A stretch of 64,000 nt of DNA from Tsukamurella sp. PLM1 (GCF_023168325.1 NZ_AP025688.1:3968001-4032000); one strand, 5' to 3'; counted from the stretch's first letter, positions 30,792 through 41,128 are shown. Notes: generated by a model not told the origin, from the sequence alone. Numbers and translations are program-made.

Positions 30792-31741
30792 CAGCGCTTC
30801 CTCGCCTTCGGATCGAGTGCGTCGCTGAGGACGTCACCGAGCATCATGAAGGTGAGCACGGTGATCGCCAACGCGGTCGCGGGGTAGAACAGGATGGGCG
30901 TGCCCTCGCGCAGCAGCTGCTGCCCGTCGGAGATGTCCATGCCCCAGGAGACCTCGGTCGACGGGAGACCGATGCCGAGGTACGACAGCGTGGCCTCCGT
31001 GACGATGTAGATGCCGAGAGCCACGGTCGCGACCACGATCACCGGGCCGAGGCAGTTCGGGATCACGTGGGTGAATAGGGTACGGACCTTGGAGGAGCCC
31101 AAGGACTTCGATGCGTCGATGTACTCCTCGTTCCGGATCGAGATCGCCGCCGACCGCGCGATGCGCGCGATCTGCGGCCAGCTGAAGATCGTCAGCACCA
31201 GCACCACCGAGTAGATGGTGCGCGAGGTGACCATCTGCATCACCACCACAGCGGCCAGCATGAGTGGGACGCCGAAGAAGACGTCCGCGAGTCGCGCGAT
31301 GATGGAATCGAGCCAGCCGCCGTAGAAGCCGGCCGTGGCGCCGAGAAGACCGCCCACGACCACGACGGCGATCGTCGTGAGGACGCCGACGATGACCGAG
31401 GCGCGGGCACCGTAGATGGTGCGGGCGTAGATGTCGTACCCCTGCAGGTCCGTGCCGAACCAGTGCTCGCCGCTGGGCGGGAGCAGAGAACGGTCGAGGG
31501 ATGCCTCGTGCGGGTCCTTGCCGAACGCGAACACCGACGGGAAGAGCACGACCAGCAGGATCAGTGTGAGCAACGCGACGCAGACCCAGAACAGCGGCTT
31601 GCCCTGCAACTGGAGCCACGCGGACTTCCAGAAGCCGGCGGGCTGCGTGTCCCGATCGACGGCATCGATCGCTCCGACCGTGACGTCGTCCGCGGCGGCG
31701 ACGAAACGTTCCTGTCCGGGATAGATGTGATTGTCAGGCAT
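30791..31741 (-). CDS. dppC: Dipeptide ABC importer, permease C
   Basis: 316 residues. It has an N-terminal cytoplasmic stretch, a first helix (LFWVCVALLTLILLVVLFP) and a BPD_transp_1 domain with five more helices. EHWFGTDLQGYDIYARTIYGAR is the typical DppC/OppC start, and the EAA loop is seen in EYIDASKSLGSSKVRTLFTH. It pairs with DppB to form the channel. The coding sequence overlaps dppB by 8 bp and dppD by one base, indicating one operon. Counterpart of Rv3664c. Confidence 0.93.
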   Translation of the reverse strand: MPDNHIYPGQERFVAAADDVTVGAIDAVDRDTQPAGFWKSAWLQLQGKPLFWVCVALLTLILLVVLFPSVFAFGKDPHEASLDRSLLPPSGEHWFGTDLQGYDIYARTIYGARASVIVGVLTTIAVVVVGGLLGATAGFYGGWLDSIIARLADVFFGVPLMLAAVVVMQMVTSRTIYSVVLVLTIFSWPQIARIARSAAISIRNEEYIDASKSLGSSKVRTLFTHVIPNCLGPVIVVATVALGIYIVTEATLSYLGIGLPSTEVSWGMDISDGQQLLREGTPILFYPATALAITVLTFMMLGDVLSDALDPKARKR

Positions 31742-32660
31742 AGCGGATCCTCGGGTCGAGGGCGGCGTAGAGCAGGTCCACCACCACGTTGCAGATCAGG
31801 TAGATCACGATGAGAACAGTGACGAAGGAGACCACGGTGGTGGCCTCGCCGCGGATCACCGCCTGGTAGATGGTGCCGCCCACACCGGGGATGTTGAAGA
31901 TGCCCTCGGTGACGAGCGCGCCGCCCATCAGGGCGCCGATGTCGGCCCCGAGGAACGTGATCACCGGGATCAGCGAGTTGCGCAGGACGTGCACCAGGAC
32001 CACTCGCGACCGAGGCAGGCCCTTGGCGGTGGCGGTGCGCACGTAGTCGGCGGTGAGGTTCTGCGAGACCTGCGAGCGGGTGAGCCGCACGACGTACGCG
32101 AAGGACACCAGGCCGAGCACGATGCCGGGCAGCAGCAGGTGGTAGAAGTCCAGGTTGCCGCCGACGGTGACCGGGAACCACTGCAGTTTCACGCCGAACA
32201 CGAATTGCGCGATGAAGCCGAGCACGAAGATCGGCACCGCGATGATGACCAGCGACACGAACAGGATCGACGTATCGAACAGCCTGCCCTTCTTGAGGCC
32301 GGCGACGACGCCGAAGAAGATCCCCAGGATCGTCTCCACCGCGAGCGCGATCAGGGCCAGGTTCACGGTGACCGGGAACGCCCGCTTCATCACGTCCCAC
32401 ACCGGCTGGCCGGAGAAGGAGGTGCCGAAGTCCAGCGAGAAGACGCCCTTGATGTAGTACCAGTACTGCACCAGGAAGGGTTGGTCCAGGTGGTACTGGG
32501 CGCGCAGGCCCTCGACCACCTCGGGCGGCAGCGTGCGATCGCCGCCGAGCGCCGCGATCGGATCCGCCGGCACCAGGAACACGAGCGCGTAGATGAGCAG
32601 CGTCGCCCCGAAGAACACGATCACCAGCTGCCCGAGCCGGCTCAGGAGATATCTCGCCAT
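31734..32660 (-). CDS. dppB: Dipeptide ABC importer, permease B
   Basis: 308 residues from ATG 32660 (MARYLLSRLGQLVIVFFGAT). I chose this start because AGGGG lies just upstream and the protein begins like other DppB/OppB proteins; a longer frame to 32783 would overlap dppA. The BPD_transp_1 domain contains the EAA motif (DYVRTATAKGLPRSRVVLVH) and ends EGIFNIPGVGGTIYQAV and LLYAALDPRIRYA. Six membrane helices are visible. The gene starts 5 bp after the dppA stop. Confidence 0.93.
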   Translation of the reverse strand: MARYLLSRLGQLVIVFFGATLLIYALVFLVPADPIAALGGDRTLPPEVVEGLRAQYHLDQPFLVQYWYYIKGVFSLDFGTSFSGQPVWDVMKRAFPVTVNLALIALAVETILGIFFGVVAGLKKGRLFDTSILFVSLVIIAVPIFVLGFIAQFVFGVKLQWFPVTVGGNLDFYHLLLPGIVLGLVSFAYVVRLTRSQVSQNLTADYVRTATAKGLPRSRVVLVHVLRNSLIPVITFLGADIGALMGGALVTEGIFNIPGVGGTIYQAVIRGEATTVVSFVTVLIVIYLICNVVVDLLYAALDPRIRYA

Positions 32661-32664
32661 TCCG

Positions 32665-34295
32665 CTACCCCTTCGTGATGTTCGTGAAGTCGAAACGGCC
32701 GTTCCACGTGATCTCGGCAGTGATGCCGTCACCGACGCCGGCCGCCGCCTTGTAATCCCACAGCGGCACGACGGGTAGGTCACGCAGAAGGATCTCCTGT
32801 GCGAAGTTCACCAGCTTCGTGGACTCCGCAGGGTCGAGCGCCTGCTGGGCTCGGGCGATCCGGGCGTCGAACTCCGGACTGCTGTAGTCGCCGTCGTTCG
32901 AACCTCCCCGGTCACGTAGTTCGACTCGAGGAAGTTCAGCTGCGTGGGGTAGTCACCCTGCCAGCCGTTGCGGCCCGCGGACGTCAACGTCCGCTTGGTC
33001 AGCTCATCGCGGATCTGCTTGAACGTGGCGTACGGCTTGCTCGACGCCTCGATCCCCAGCGTGTTCCGGATCTGGTTGGTCACGGCGTCGATCCACTGCT
33101 TGTGGTCGCCGTCCGAGTTGTAAGCGATCTGGAACGCCCCCGACCACGGCCGGATGCGGTTCGCCTCCTCCCAGCGCTGCTTCGCCAGCTCCGGGTTGTA
33201 CTTGACCGTCTCGTTCCCGGGGATGTCCGCGTTCCAGCCGGGCACCGAACGCGCCGTGAACTCGACCGACGGGTACTTGAAGCCCTGGAAGACCACGTCG
33301 ATGATCTGCTGGCGATTGATCGACATGGAGATCGCCTGCCTGCGCAGGCGCCCCTCCTCGTCGCTGTGGAAGTGATCCAGGAACTGCGGGATCACGAACG
33401 ACTGGGTCTGCGCGGTGGGCTTGGTGATCGCCCGCTTGCCCAGCGTCTTCTGGAACGAGCGCAGCGCGCTGTTGGGGATCGTGTCGAGTGCGTCCAGATT
33501 GTCCGACATCAGGTCCGTGTACGCGGCGTCGTACCCCTCGTACATGATGAACGCGAGGCCGCCGTTCTTCGGCTTGGGACCCTTGTAGTCCTCGTTGCGG
33601 ACGACGTCCAGCTGGACGTTGTGCCGCCACTGCTTGAACCTGTACGGGCCGTTGCCCACGGGGTTCTGGCCGAACTTCTCCTTGCCCTCGGTGAAGAAGA
33701 CGTCGGGTAGCGGCACGAACGGTGTGAACCCGAGCGCGAGCTTGAAATCGATGTTCGGCGCCGTGAGATCGATGGTGAACGTGTAGTCGTCGACCACGCG
33801 CAGGCCACTCATCTCGCTCTTGGTGGCGCCCTTCTCGGAAACCTCCTCGAATCCCGCGATCGGCGCGAAGAAGCTCTGCTGCTTCTGCAGATTCTCGATG
33901 GAGGCGCCGAAGTTCCACGCGCGCACGTAGTTCGAGGCCTTCACCGGGGTACCGTCGTGGAAGGTCCAGTCCCGCTTGAGCTTCACGACGAAGTGCTTGT
34001 TGTCGTTCGTCTCGACCGATTCCGCATTGGCCAGCTCCGGCGAACCGTCGGCCTTGTACGAATAGAGCCCGGTGAACAGGGTGTCGACCACGCGGCCGCC
34101 CATGTTCTCGTTGGTGTCGGTCGGCACCAGCCCGCTCTGAGGTTCGCCTCCGTTGACGCGGATCACCGCGTCGGGACCGCTACCGTACTGGCCCTTCGCG
34201 CCCTCCATGCTGCACCCGGACACCGCCAGGCTCGCGGCGACGGTGACCGCGAGGATCGCCCGCGCCACCGACCACCGCCTACTTCGTACTCCCAC
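32665..34295 (-). CDS. dppA: Dipeptide ABC importer, substrate-binding lipoprotein
   Basis: About 543 residues once one base is restored near 32903. The signal peptide ends in a lipobox (LAVSGC, Cys28), so it is anchored to the outer face of the membrane. The SBP_bac_5 fold is indicated by ENMGGRVVDTLFTGLYSY, KLKRDWTFHDGTPVKASNYV and NGPYRFKQWRHN, and after the break by PVVPLWDYKAAAG. It captures peptides for DppBC. In M. tuberculosis the equivalent Rv3666c system has been linked to heme and peptide uptake. It is divergent from acs across 217 bp. Confidence 0.92.
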
Positions 34296-34457
34296 AATTA
34301 CCTCCGCCTTAGTTGGCCATCTCGGTGCTGAGCACTTTAAGTCGGCCTGCGCGCCCTGTCCCGGTAACCGGCAGCACTGCTAACTGAATCCCCCTCCGAG
34401 CGACTCCGGTCGGACGCCGCGACCGGGCGCAACCCTCTGCAACCCGGGCCCGGCACC

Positions 34458-34471
34458 GTCGAATTTTCGAC
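34458..34471. promoter_or_regulatory. Short palindrome upstream of acs
   Basis: GTCGAATTTTCGAC has six-base arms around TT, lies 42 bp before the acs start and is an AT-rich spot in GC-rich DNA. It could be an operator or part of the promoter; no regulator can be named. Confidence 0.3.
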
Positions 34472-34512
34472 TTTGCCCTGCCCGCCCCGCGCGCCGTCCC
34501 TACGATTGACCC

Positions 34513-36459
34513 ATGACTGATTCCGCCACCGCTGCATACCCGCCGTCCGCTGAATTCGCAGCTCAGGCCAATACGCACGGCAGGGAATTGTACGACCGTG
34601 CCGAAGCCGATCGTCTGGGCTTCTGGGCCGAGCAGGCGAACCGTCTGCACTGGGACGCGCCCTTCGGCGAGGTCCTGGACTGGTCGGGCGCGCCGTTCGC
34701 CAAGTGGTTCGTGGGTGGCAAGCTCAACGTGGCGTACAACTGCGTCGACCGGCACGTGGAGGCGGGCGACGGCGATCGCGTTGCGATCCACTGGATCGGC
34801 GAGCCCGGCGACAGCCGCGACATCACCTATTCCGACCTCAAGGACGAGGTCAGCCGCGCCGCCAACTACCTCGCGTCGCTGGGCCTGCAGGCGGGCGACC
34901 GCGTGGCGATCTACATGCCGATGGTCCCCGAGGCCATCGTCGCGATGCTCGCCTGCGCGCGCCTGGGCCTGACCCACTCCGTGGTCTTCGGCGGCTTCTC
35001 CGCCGCTGCCCTGCGCTCGCGCGTCGACGACGCCGAGGCCAAGGTCGTCATCACCACCGACGGCCAGTTCCGCCGCGGCAAGCCCGCGCCGCTCAAGGCC
35101 AACGTCGACGAGGCACTGGACATGGACATCGACGGCCAGAAGGCCCAGTCCGTGCAGAAGGTGATCGTCGTGCAGCGCTGCAAGAACGACATCGACTGGC
35201 ACGACCGCGACGTGTGGTGGCACGAGAGCGTGGGCGCGGCATCGTCGGAGCACACGCCCGAGGCCTTCGACGCCGAGCACCCCCTGTTCCTGCTGTACAC
35301 GTCGGGCACCACGGGCAAGCCGAAGGGCATCGTGCACAGCTCCGGCGGCTACCTCACCCAGGCCGCGTACACGCACTACTACCTGTTCGACCTCAAGCCC
35401 GAGAAGGACGTGTACTGGTGCACGGCCGACATCGGCTGGGTCACCGGACACACCTACATCGTGTACGGACCACTCGCCAACGGCGCCACGCAGATCGTGT
35501 ACGAGGGCACACCGAACTCGCCGAACGAGCACCGTCACTTCGAGATCATCGAGAAGTACGGCGTGAGCATCTACTACATCGCACCCACCCTGGTGCGCAC
35601 ATTCATGAAGTGGGGCCGAGAGATCCCCGACGCGCACGATCTGAGCTCGATCCGCCTGCTCGGCTCGGTGGGCGAGCCGATCAATCCCGAGGCGTGGCGC
35701 TGGTACCGCGACGTCATCGGCGCCGGTTCGGCGCCGATCGTGGACACGTGGTGGCAGACGGAGACCGGCGCCGCGATGGTGGCGCCGCTCCCCGGCACGA
35801 CGGTGCTCAAGCCCGGGTCGGCGATGGAGCCCGTGCCCGGCATCAGCGCCAACATCGTCGACGACGACGGGAACAGCCTGCCTCGCGGCGAATCCGGGCT
35901 GCTGGTGCTCGACAAGCCGTGGCCGGCCATGCTGCGCGGCATCTGGGGCGACGAGGAGCGGTTCGTGGACACCTACTGGTCGCGCTACGCCGACCAGGGC
36001 TGGTACTTCGCGGGCGACGGTGCGCGCTACGACGAGGACGGTGCCCTCTGGGTACTCGGACGCGTCGACGACGTCATGAACATCTCGGGCCACCGCATCT
36101 CCACCGCCGAGGTCGAATCCGCCCTCGTCGGACACCCGGCCGTCGCCGAGGCGGCCGTCGTGGGCGCGTCCGACGCGACCACCGGCCAGGCCATCGCGGC
36201 GTTCGTCATCCTGCGCCAGGGCGTCGACGACTCCGATCCCGGCAAGCTGATCGCCGAGATGACGGCGCAGGTCTCGAAGGACATCTCGCCCATCGCCAAG
36301 CCGCGCGAGATCAACATCGTGCCCGAGCTGCCGAAGACGCGCTCCGGCAAGATCATGCGGCGCCTCCTGCGCGACGTCGCCGAGGGCCGCGAACTGGGCG
36401 ACACGTCGACCCTGGTCGATCCCACGGTCTTCGAGAACATCCGCAAGCAGCGCGGCTGA
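34513..36459 (+). CDS. acs: Acetyl-CoA synthetase
   Basis: 648 residues, the normal length. The AMP-forming ligase motifs are clear: LLYTSGTTGKPKGIVHSSGG (A3), GWVTGHTYIVYGPLANGA, TWWQTETGAAMVAPLPG (A5) and YFAGDGARYDEDG (A7). The acetylatable lysine lies in TRSGKIMRRLLR near residue 613. It converts acetate, ATP and CoA to acetyl-CoA in the cytoplasm and allows growth on or scavenging of acetate. It is divergently transcribed from dppABCD, as in the Rv3667/Rv3666c pair. No CRP-type site was found in the 217-bp promoter region. Confidence 0.96.
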   Translation: MTDSATAAYPPSAEFAAQANTHGRELYDRAEADRLGFWAEQANRLHWDAPFGEVLDWSGAPFAKWFVGGKLNVAYNCVDRHVEAGDGDRVAIHWIGEPGDSRDITYSDLKDEVSRAANYLASLGLQAGDRVAIYMPMVPEAIVAMLACARLGLTHSVVFGGFSAAALRSRVDDAEAKVVITTDGQFRRGKPAPLKANVDEALDMDIDGQKAQSVQKVIVVQRCKNDIDWHDRDVWWHESVGAASSEHTPEAFDAEHPLFLLYTSGTTGKPKGIVHSSGGYLTQAAYTHYYLFDLKPEKDVYWCTADIGWVTGHTYIVYGPLANGATQIVYEGTPNSPNEHRHFEIIEKYGVSIYYIAPTLVRTFMKWGREIPDAHDLSSIRLLGSVGEPINPEAWRWYRDVIGAGSAPIVDTWWQTETGAAMVAPLPGTTVLKPGSAMEPVPGISANIVDDDGNSLPRGESGLLVLDKPWPAMLRGIWGDEERFVDTYWSRYADQGWYFAGDGARYDEDGALWVLGRVDDVMNISGHRISTAEVESALVGHPAVAEAAVVGASDATTGQAIAAFVILRQGVDDSDPGKLIAEMTAQVSKDISPIAKPREINIVPELPKTRSGKIMRRLLRDVAEGRELGDTSTLVDPTVFENIRKQRG

Positions 36460-36502
36460 TCGCCTCGCTTCGAGCGCACGAGGGCGGTAACGTGCGGTAA
36501 CT

Positions 36503-37363
36503 GTGTCGTCGCGAACTGCGGCCGCAGTTCCCGGGCGTGCCGCCCTCCTCAGTGTCCGAAGTGTTCTCCGCCCCTACGTCCGCCTGACGGTGGCCGGCTT
36601 CCGCCAGCAGTCCACCTACCTGACCGCGGCCGCCGCGGGCGTGTTCACCAACGCCGTCTTCGGATTCGTCAAGATGGCGATCCTGCTCGCCACGCTCGCG
36701 GGCGCGGGCGGGACGGCCGGCGGCTACACGCCGGAGCTGATGGTGAGCTACATCTTCCTCTCGCAGGGGATGCTCGGGGCGATCGGCGCGTTCGGCGGCG
36801 ACGGTGTCCTCGCCGAACGGATCCGCACGGGCGACATCGCCGTCGACTTCCTCCGGCCCCTGAACGTCCAGGTCGCGACGCTCGCGACCGTGCTCGGCGG
36901 CGCGGTCTACTCGCTCATCCCGCGCGCACTGCCGCTGGTGGCGATCGGCGCGCTCACCGGAATGATGGCGTGGGCCGGCGAGCCCGCCGCCTACCCGCTC
37001 GGCGCCCTCAGCGTGCTGCTCGCGATCCTGCTGGCGCAGGCGCTGCTGTACTGCGTGCAGATCCTCGGCTTCTGGGTCGTCGACACCCGCGGCATCCAGA
37101 TGTTCTACATGGTCGCGGGAACCTTTCTCATGGGCATGTTCGTGCCGGTCGGCCTGTTCCCGGGCCGGCTCGCGCGCCTCGCCGAGTTCACTCCGTTCGC
37201 GTGGATCCTCATGCCGCCGTGCGACATCCTGTCGGGTCGTATTGACGCCGCCGCCGGGCTGACGACGGTGGCGGTTCAGGCGGGCTGGACGGTGGCGGTG
37301 CTCGGCGTCGGCGCCCTCCTCACGGCAGCGGGCCGGCGCCGGTTGGAGGTGCAGGGTGGCTGA
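36503..37363 (+). CDS. ABC-2-type exporter permease subunit 1
   Basis: 286 residues with six likely membrane helices (for example LTAAAAGVFTNAVFGFVKMA, LGALSVLLAILLAQALLYCV). It belongs to the DUF990/ABC2_membrane_6-like group in which two different permeases and one ATPase lie in series. AERIRTGDIAVDFLRPLNVQ is a typical block of this group. It overlaps the second permease gene by 8 bp. The cargo is unknown. The start is GTG-type at 36503. These genes have no place in the Rv3667-Rv3669 block and are lineage-specific. Confidence 0.82.
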   Translation: MSSRTAAAVPGRAALLSVRSVLRPYVRLTVAGFRQQSTYLTAAAAGVFTNAVFGFVKMAILLATLAGAGGTAGGYTPELMVSYIFLSQGMLGAIGAFGGDGVLAERIRTGDIAVDFLRPLNVQVATLATVLGGAVYSLIPRALPLVAIGALTGMMAWAGEPAAYPLGALSVLLAILLAQALLYCVQILGFWVVDTRGIQMFYMVAGTFLMGMFVPVGLFPGRLARLAEFTPFAWILMPPCDILSGRIDAAAGLTTVAVQAGWTVAVLGVGALLTAAGRRRLEVQGG

Positions 37364-38183
37364 TACCGCTTCCGCCGCACGGCCGGGACGACTCGCTCCA
37401 TACCGCGCGGTACTCAACTCGCGCGTGCAGGCGCAGGTGAGCTACCGCGCCTCGCTGGCGATGGACCTGGTCGCGGCTCTGCTGCTGGGCCTCGTCGAGC
37501 TCGGCGAGGTGTGGCTGTTGTTCCACAACGCGAAGGTCATCGGCGGCCTCACGTTCTCCGCTGTGCTACTCGTCTTCGCGCTCGCCGACCTCTCGTTCTG
37601 CGCAGCCGACATCCTGTTCGGACACCTGGACAAGCTGCCCCGCTACGTGCGGGCAGGCACCATCGACGTATTCTACCTGCGGCCGCAGCCGATCCTGTTG
37701 CAGCTCATGACCAGCGACATCCGCATCAACCGGCTCACGCGACCCGCGGTCAGCGTCTTCGCGCTGGGGTACGCCCTCACCCACAACACGATCGCGTGGG
37801 GGCCGGGCACCGTCGGGATGCTCGTCCTGGCGCTGATCTGCGGACCGATCATCTACTCGTCGGTCTTCGTGATCGCCGCCGGGGTGCAGTTCGTGCTCGT
37901 GAACGGCGCGGAGTTCACCAACTCCTTCGTCTACGGCGGCCGGTACGCCGCGTCGCAGCCCGCCTCGGTGTGGCCGGGCGCGATCAAGGTCACCTTCGGT
38001 TTCGTCCTCCCGCTGGCGTTCACCGGCTACCTTCCAGCCCTGTACATCCTGGGCCTGCCCGGCACCGGCCTCTTCCGGCCCGACCTGGCGTGGCTGCTGC
38101 CGGTCGCCACCGCATGGGCCGTGCTCCTCGCGGGCGTCACGTGGCGGTGGGGACTGCGGCACTATCGGGGAGCCGGCGGATGA
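37356..38183 (+). CDS. ABC-2-type exporter permease subunit 2
   Basis: 275 residues with six hydrophobic segments. HLDKLPRYVRAGTIDVFYLRPQP is the counterpart of the block in subunit 1 and marks the same family. The GTG start lies within the end of the preceding gene and the stop overlaps the ATPase start as ATGA. So the three genes are translationally coupled and form a heterodimeric membrane domain with one ATPase. Confidence 0.83.
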   Translation: MADTASAARPGRLAPYRAVLNSRVQAQVSYRASLAMDLVAALLLGLVELGEVWLLFHNAKVIGGLTFSAVLLVFALADLSFCAADILFGHLDKLPRYVRAGTIDVFYLRPQPILLQLMTSDIRINRLTRPAVSVFALGYALTHNTIAWGPGTVGMLVLALICGPIIYSSVFVIAAGVQFVLVNGAEFTNSFVYGGRYAASQPASVWPGAIKVTFGFVLPLAFTGYLPALYILGLPGTGLFRPDLAWLLPVATAWAVLLAGVTWRWGLRHYRGAGG

Positions 38184-39133
38184 ACGTCATCGAAACACGT
38201 GGACTGACACGTACTTTCACCAAGCGGGGCTGGAACGGACGCGCCAGGACCGTCACCACCGCCGTCGACCACCTGGACCTCACGATCGCGCCGGGCGAGT
38301 CCGTCGGGTACATCGGCGCGAACGGCGCCGGCAAGTCGACGACGATCAAGATGCTCATGGGCATCCTGGTGCCCACGGCGGGGACGGTGCGCACCGTCGG
38401 GCTCGATCCCCTAGCCCGGCGACGCGACGTGGCCCGGCGCGTGGGCGTGGTCTTCGGACAGCGCTCGCAGCTGTGGTGGGACCTGCCCACCGGACGGTCG
38501 CTGGAGATCCTCGCCGCGGTGCACCGCCTGCCCGACGCGGTGGCGAAGGAGCGGGCGGACAGGCTGATCGAGCAGTTGGAGCTGGGCGCCTACCTCGACC
38601 GGCCGGTGCGGCAGCTCAGCCTGGGCGAGCGGATGCGGGCCGAAGTCGCCGCCTCGCTGATGCATTCGCCGGAGCTGCTGATCCTCGACGAGCCCACCAT
38701 CGGGCTCGACGTGCTCAGCAAGCAGCGGCTGCGCGAATTCCTCATCGCCGAGCGCGCCGAGCGCGGCCTCACCCTGCTGCTCACCACGCACGACATGGGC
38801 GACGTGGAACGGTTGTGCGAGCGGATCCTCGTGGTGGATCACGGCCGGACCGCGTTCGACGGCGCGCTCGACGGGCTCGTCGGCGCCGTCGGGGCGACAC
38901 GCGTGCTCGTGCTCGACCTGGACCGCCCCACACCGGATCTCGAGGTCGACGGTGCGCGGCACCTCACCAGCGAGGGCGGGGGCCTGCGCCAACGGCTGGA
39001 GCTGTCCGCGCCGCTGCCGCAGGTGCTCGCGGCCATCGCCGAGCGGGCGACGGTGCGCGACCTCACGGTGGACGAACCCGATATCGAGGACGTGGTGCGG
39101 CGGCTCTACGAGCGGTCGCGCCCGAACACCTGA
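38180..39133 (+). CDS. ABC-2-type exporter ATPase
   Basis: 317 residues. Walker A is IGANGAGKSTTIKMLMG, the Q-loop region is VFGQRSQLWWDLP, the signature is LSLGERMRAEVAASL and Walker B is ELLILDEPTIGLD, with the H-loop in LLTTHDMGD. QRSQLWWDLP is characteristic of the uncharacterised ABC-2 group with DUF990 permeases. The C-terminal domain of about 80 residues is poorly conserved. It is coupled to permease 2 by ATGA. Its 3-prime end overlaps the convergent SnoaL-like gene by about 28 bp. Confidence 0.9.
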   Translation: MNVIETRGLTRTFTKRGWNGRARTVTTAVDHLDLTIAPGESVGYIGANGAGKSTTIKMLMGILVPTAGTVRTVGLDPLARRRDVARRVGVVFGQRSQLWWDLPTGRSLEILAAVHRLPDAVAKERADRLIEQLELGAYLDRPVRQLSLGERMRAEVAASLMHSPELLILDEPTIGLDVLSKQRLREFLIAERAERGLTLLLTTHDMGDVERLCERILVVDHGRTAFDGALDGLVGAVGATRVLVLDLDRPTPDLEVDGARHLTSEGGGLRQRLELSAPLPQVLAAIAERATVRDLTVDEPDIEDVVRRLYERSRPNT

Positions 39134-39625
39134 GCGCGCAGCGCGTCCACCGGGTCGCCCCCGCCGCGCGCGGGCGGCGGCCTCCGGGATCCCCAGCGGC
39201 CCTGTCAGGTCCTTCTCCCAGCGCGTCCAGTCGGTGACCGCCCACCGCTCGGCGATGGCCCACCGCCCGTCCCGGCGCTCGAACCGGTCCACGTAACGCA
39301 ACCCCAGCGTGAGGTAGACCTGCAGCTCCGCCCCGGGGGCCGACCAGTGCGTCGCGGTGCAGTAGGTCTCGACCACCGCGACGTCGCCCGCGAGCTCGCA
39401 CAGGTGGTTGCCGACCTGGTGGTGCGTACCGCCCAGCGACTCCAGTTGTCCGCGCACCCAGGGAACGTACTCCTCGACGGGGCCGTCGAAGCCGCTGTGG
39501 TGATCGACGGCGCCGGGGTGATAGCAGGCGCGGACCGCATCGAGGTCGAGCCGGTCGATGCCGCGGCAGTACCGCAGCACAACGTCCTCGATCTCGCGCC
39601 GGGCCAGGAGTTCGTCGACGGTCAT
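39106..39625 (-). CDS. SnoaL/NTF2-like domain protein (probable frame break near its end)
   Basis: It starts MTVDELLARREIEDVVLRYC at ATG 39625. The fold is suggested by RGIDRLDLDAVRACYHPGAVDHHSG, THHQVGNHLCELAGDVAVVET and DGRWAIAERWAVTDWTRWEK, the typical SnoaL_4 series. As sequenced the frame runs on far beyond 39106 into the ABC gene. Removing one base from the C run at 39158-39162 gives GDPVDALRAQVFGRDRS and a stop at 39106, which I prefer. Such proteins are often small hydrolases, isomerases or limonene-epoxide-hydrolase relatives; the substrate is unknown. Confidence 0.68.
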
Positions 39626-39668
39626 GGGCCCAGTGGACCACGACGGCGCGACCGGGTAGGCAGTATCC

Positions 39669-40274
39669 ATGGGTTTCACCCGCGAGCAACTCCTCGCCTA
39701 CTCGGACACGACGGTGCCGGACCTGATCGGGCCCGGCTGCCGAATGCTGCTCTGCGGCATCAACCCCGGCCTGTGGACCGCGGCCACCGGCGCGCACTTC
39801 GCGCATCCCGGCAACCGCTTCTACCCGGCGCTGTACGGGGCCGGCATCGTGGACCACGTCATCGACGCCACCGACGGGATGACATTCGCGGACCGGAACG
39901 CTCTGGTGGAAGCGGGGATCGGCATCACCAACGTCGCGCCGCGGGCCACGGCGAAGGCCAGCGAGCTCACCGCGGAGGAACTGCGCGCGGGCGGCGACGC
40001 CCTCGTCGAGCGGGTGCTCCAGGTGGCGCCGCGGATCCTCGCCGTGCTCGGGATCACCGCCTACCGCACCGCGTTCCGAGAGCCGAAGGCCGTACCCGGT
40101 CCGCAGGAGCGCACCATCGGTACGACCCGCGTGTGGGTGCTGCCCAATCCGAGCGGGCTCAACGCGCACGAGACGGTGGCGAGCCTCGCCGCGGCGTACC
40201 GTCGGGCGGCCGCGGCCGCAGGCGTCACGCTCCTGCCCGCACCAGGGCGTCCGCCCGCACCTGCACTAGAGTGA
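39669..40274 (+). CDS. mug: G/T-U mismatch-specific DNA glycosylase (MUG-type)
   Basis: 201 residues of the uracil-DNA glycosylase superfamily, MUG family. Motif 1 is LLCGINPGLWTAATGAHFAHPGNRF, where GINPG positions the active-site Asn, and motif 2 is WVLPNPSGLNAH. It removes uracil or thymine from mismatches with guanine, important in high-GC genomes where cytosine deamination is frequent. It is divergent from the SnoaL-like gene. The C-terminus overlaps the convergent panE end by about 50 bp. Confidence 0.9.
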   Translation: MGFTREQLLAYSDTTVPDLIGPGCRMLLCGINPGLWTAATGAHFAHPGNRFYPALYGAGIVDHVIDATDGMTFADRNALVEAGIGITNVAPRATAKASELTAEELRAGGDALVERVLQVAPRILAVLGITAYRTAFREPKAVPGPQERTIGTTRVWVLPNPSGLNAHETVASLAAAYRRAAAAAGVTLLPAPGRPPAPALE

Positions 40275-41128
40275 GATCCAGCAGCGGAGTGCCCACGCCC
40301 AGTTCCCGTGCGCGCGAAGCGAGATCGCCCAGGATGTGCTCCGCCTCGGTGGGCAGTCCGGCGACGAGATCGCGGTAGAGCGACGAGGTCATCGCCGAGT
40401 CCGGGTCCACGAGCGTGGTGACGGTCCGCTCGTGTGCGGCCTCCGGCACCGGGTGCCCGGCGGCCGCGGCGACGGCCTCGGTCTCCGCGATGATCGCCCG
40501 CACCTGCGGCTCGCCGCCGGCCGCGATCACGGGCCCCACGGGGCTGCGGAAGAGGCAGCAGACGATGCCGCACGCGGCGATGAACGCCCACTTCGCCCAC
40601 ATCGACCCCAGCGGATCATCGCTCACCGTCAATCGGATGCCCGGAACGTCGAGTGCCTCGGCGACCCGGGGCGCACCGTCGCCGATCGTGATCGCCGACC
40701 AGTCCGTCATCTGGACCACGGCACCGTCGTCGAGGGTCGCGACGATCATCGCGAGCCCGCCCAGCACGCGCGGCCCGAACGCTGCCTCGAGCCGATCCAG
40801 GTGGGCGAGCCCGTTCAGGACGGGCAGGACGACGGTGCCCTCCCCGACCGCGGGACGCAGGTCGGCGATCGCGTCCTCCAGTGGCGAGCGCCTTGACCGT
40901 GATCAGCACCAGGTCGAACGTCTCTGGCTCCGCGGCGAGCTCGGCCGCCGTGAGGACGCCGACCGGGCGGGCGCGGGCACCGTCGGGAGCGGAGAACCGC
41001 AGGCCCTCCGCGCGCAGCGACGCCGCGCGGGCCGGGCGCACCAGGAAGGTGACGTCCCGCCCCGCCTCGGCGAGGCGCATGCCGAACGCGCCGCCCGTCG
41101 CGCCCGCGCCGACGATCAGGATCCGCAT
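40225..41128 (-). CDS. panE: 2-dehydropantoate 2-reductase family protein (one frame break)
   Basis: The N-terminal Rossmann fold is MRILIVGAGATGGAFGMRLA, and the conserved lysine loop is LVLITVKAL. The frame then breaks near 40880-40886 and continues LEDAIADLRPAVG. The C-terminal ApbA_C domain includes LGSMWAKWAFIAACGIVCCLF (the Lys of the KxxxN/A helix) and SSLYRDLVAGLPTEAEHILG. It would reduce ketopantoate to pantoate with NADPH on the way to CoA, though paralogues with other substrates are common. It starts 3 bp after the MHS transporter stop, so the two are probably co-transcribed. Confidence 0.82.

Noticed and set aside
34296..34512. A CRP site controlling acs, as in other bacteria
   Set aside because: No TGTGA-N6-TCACA-like sequence occurs in the dppA-acs intergenic region.
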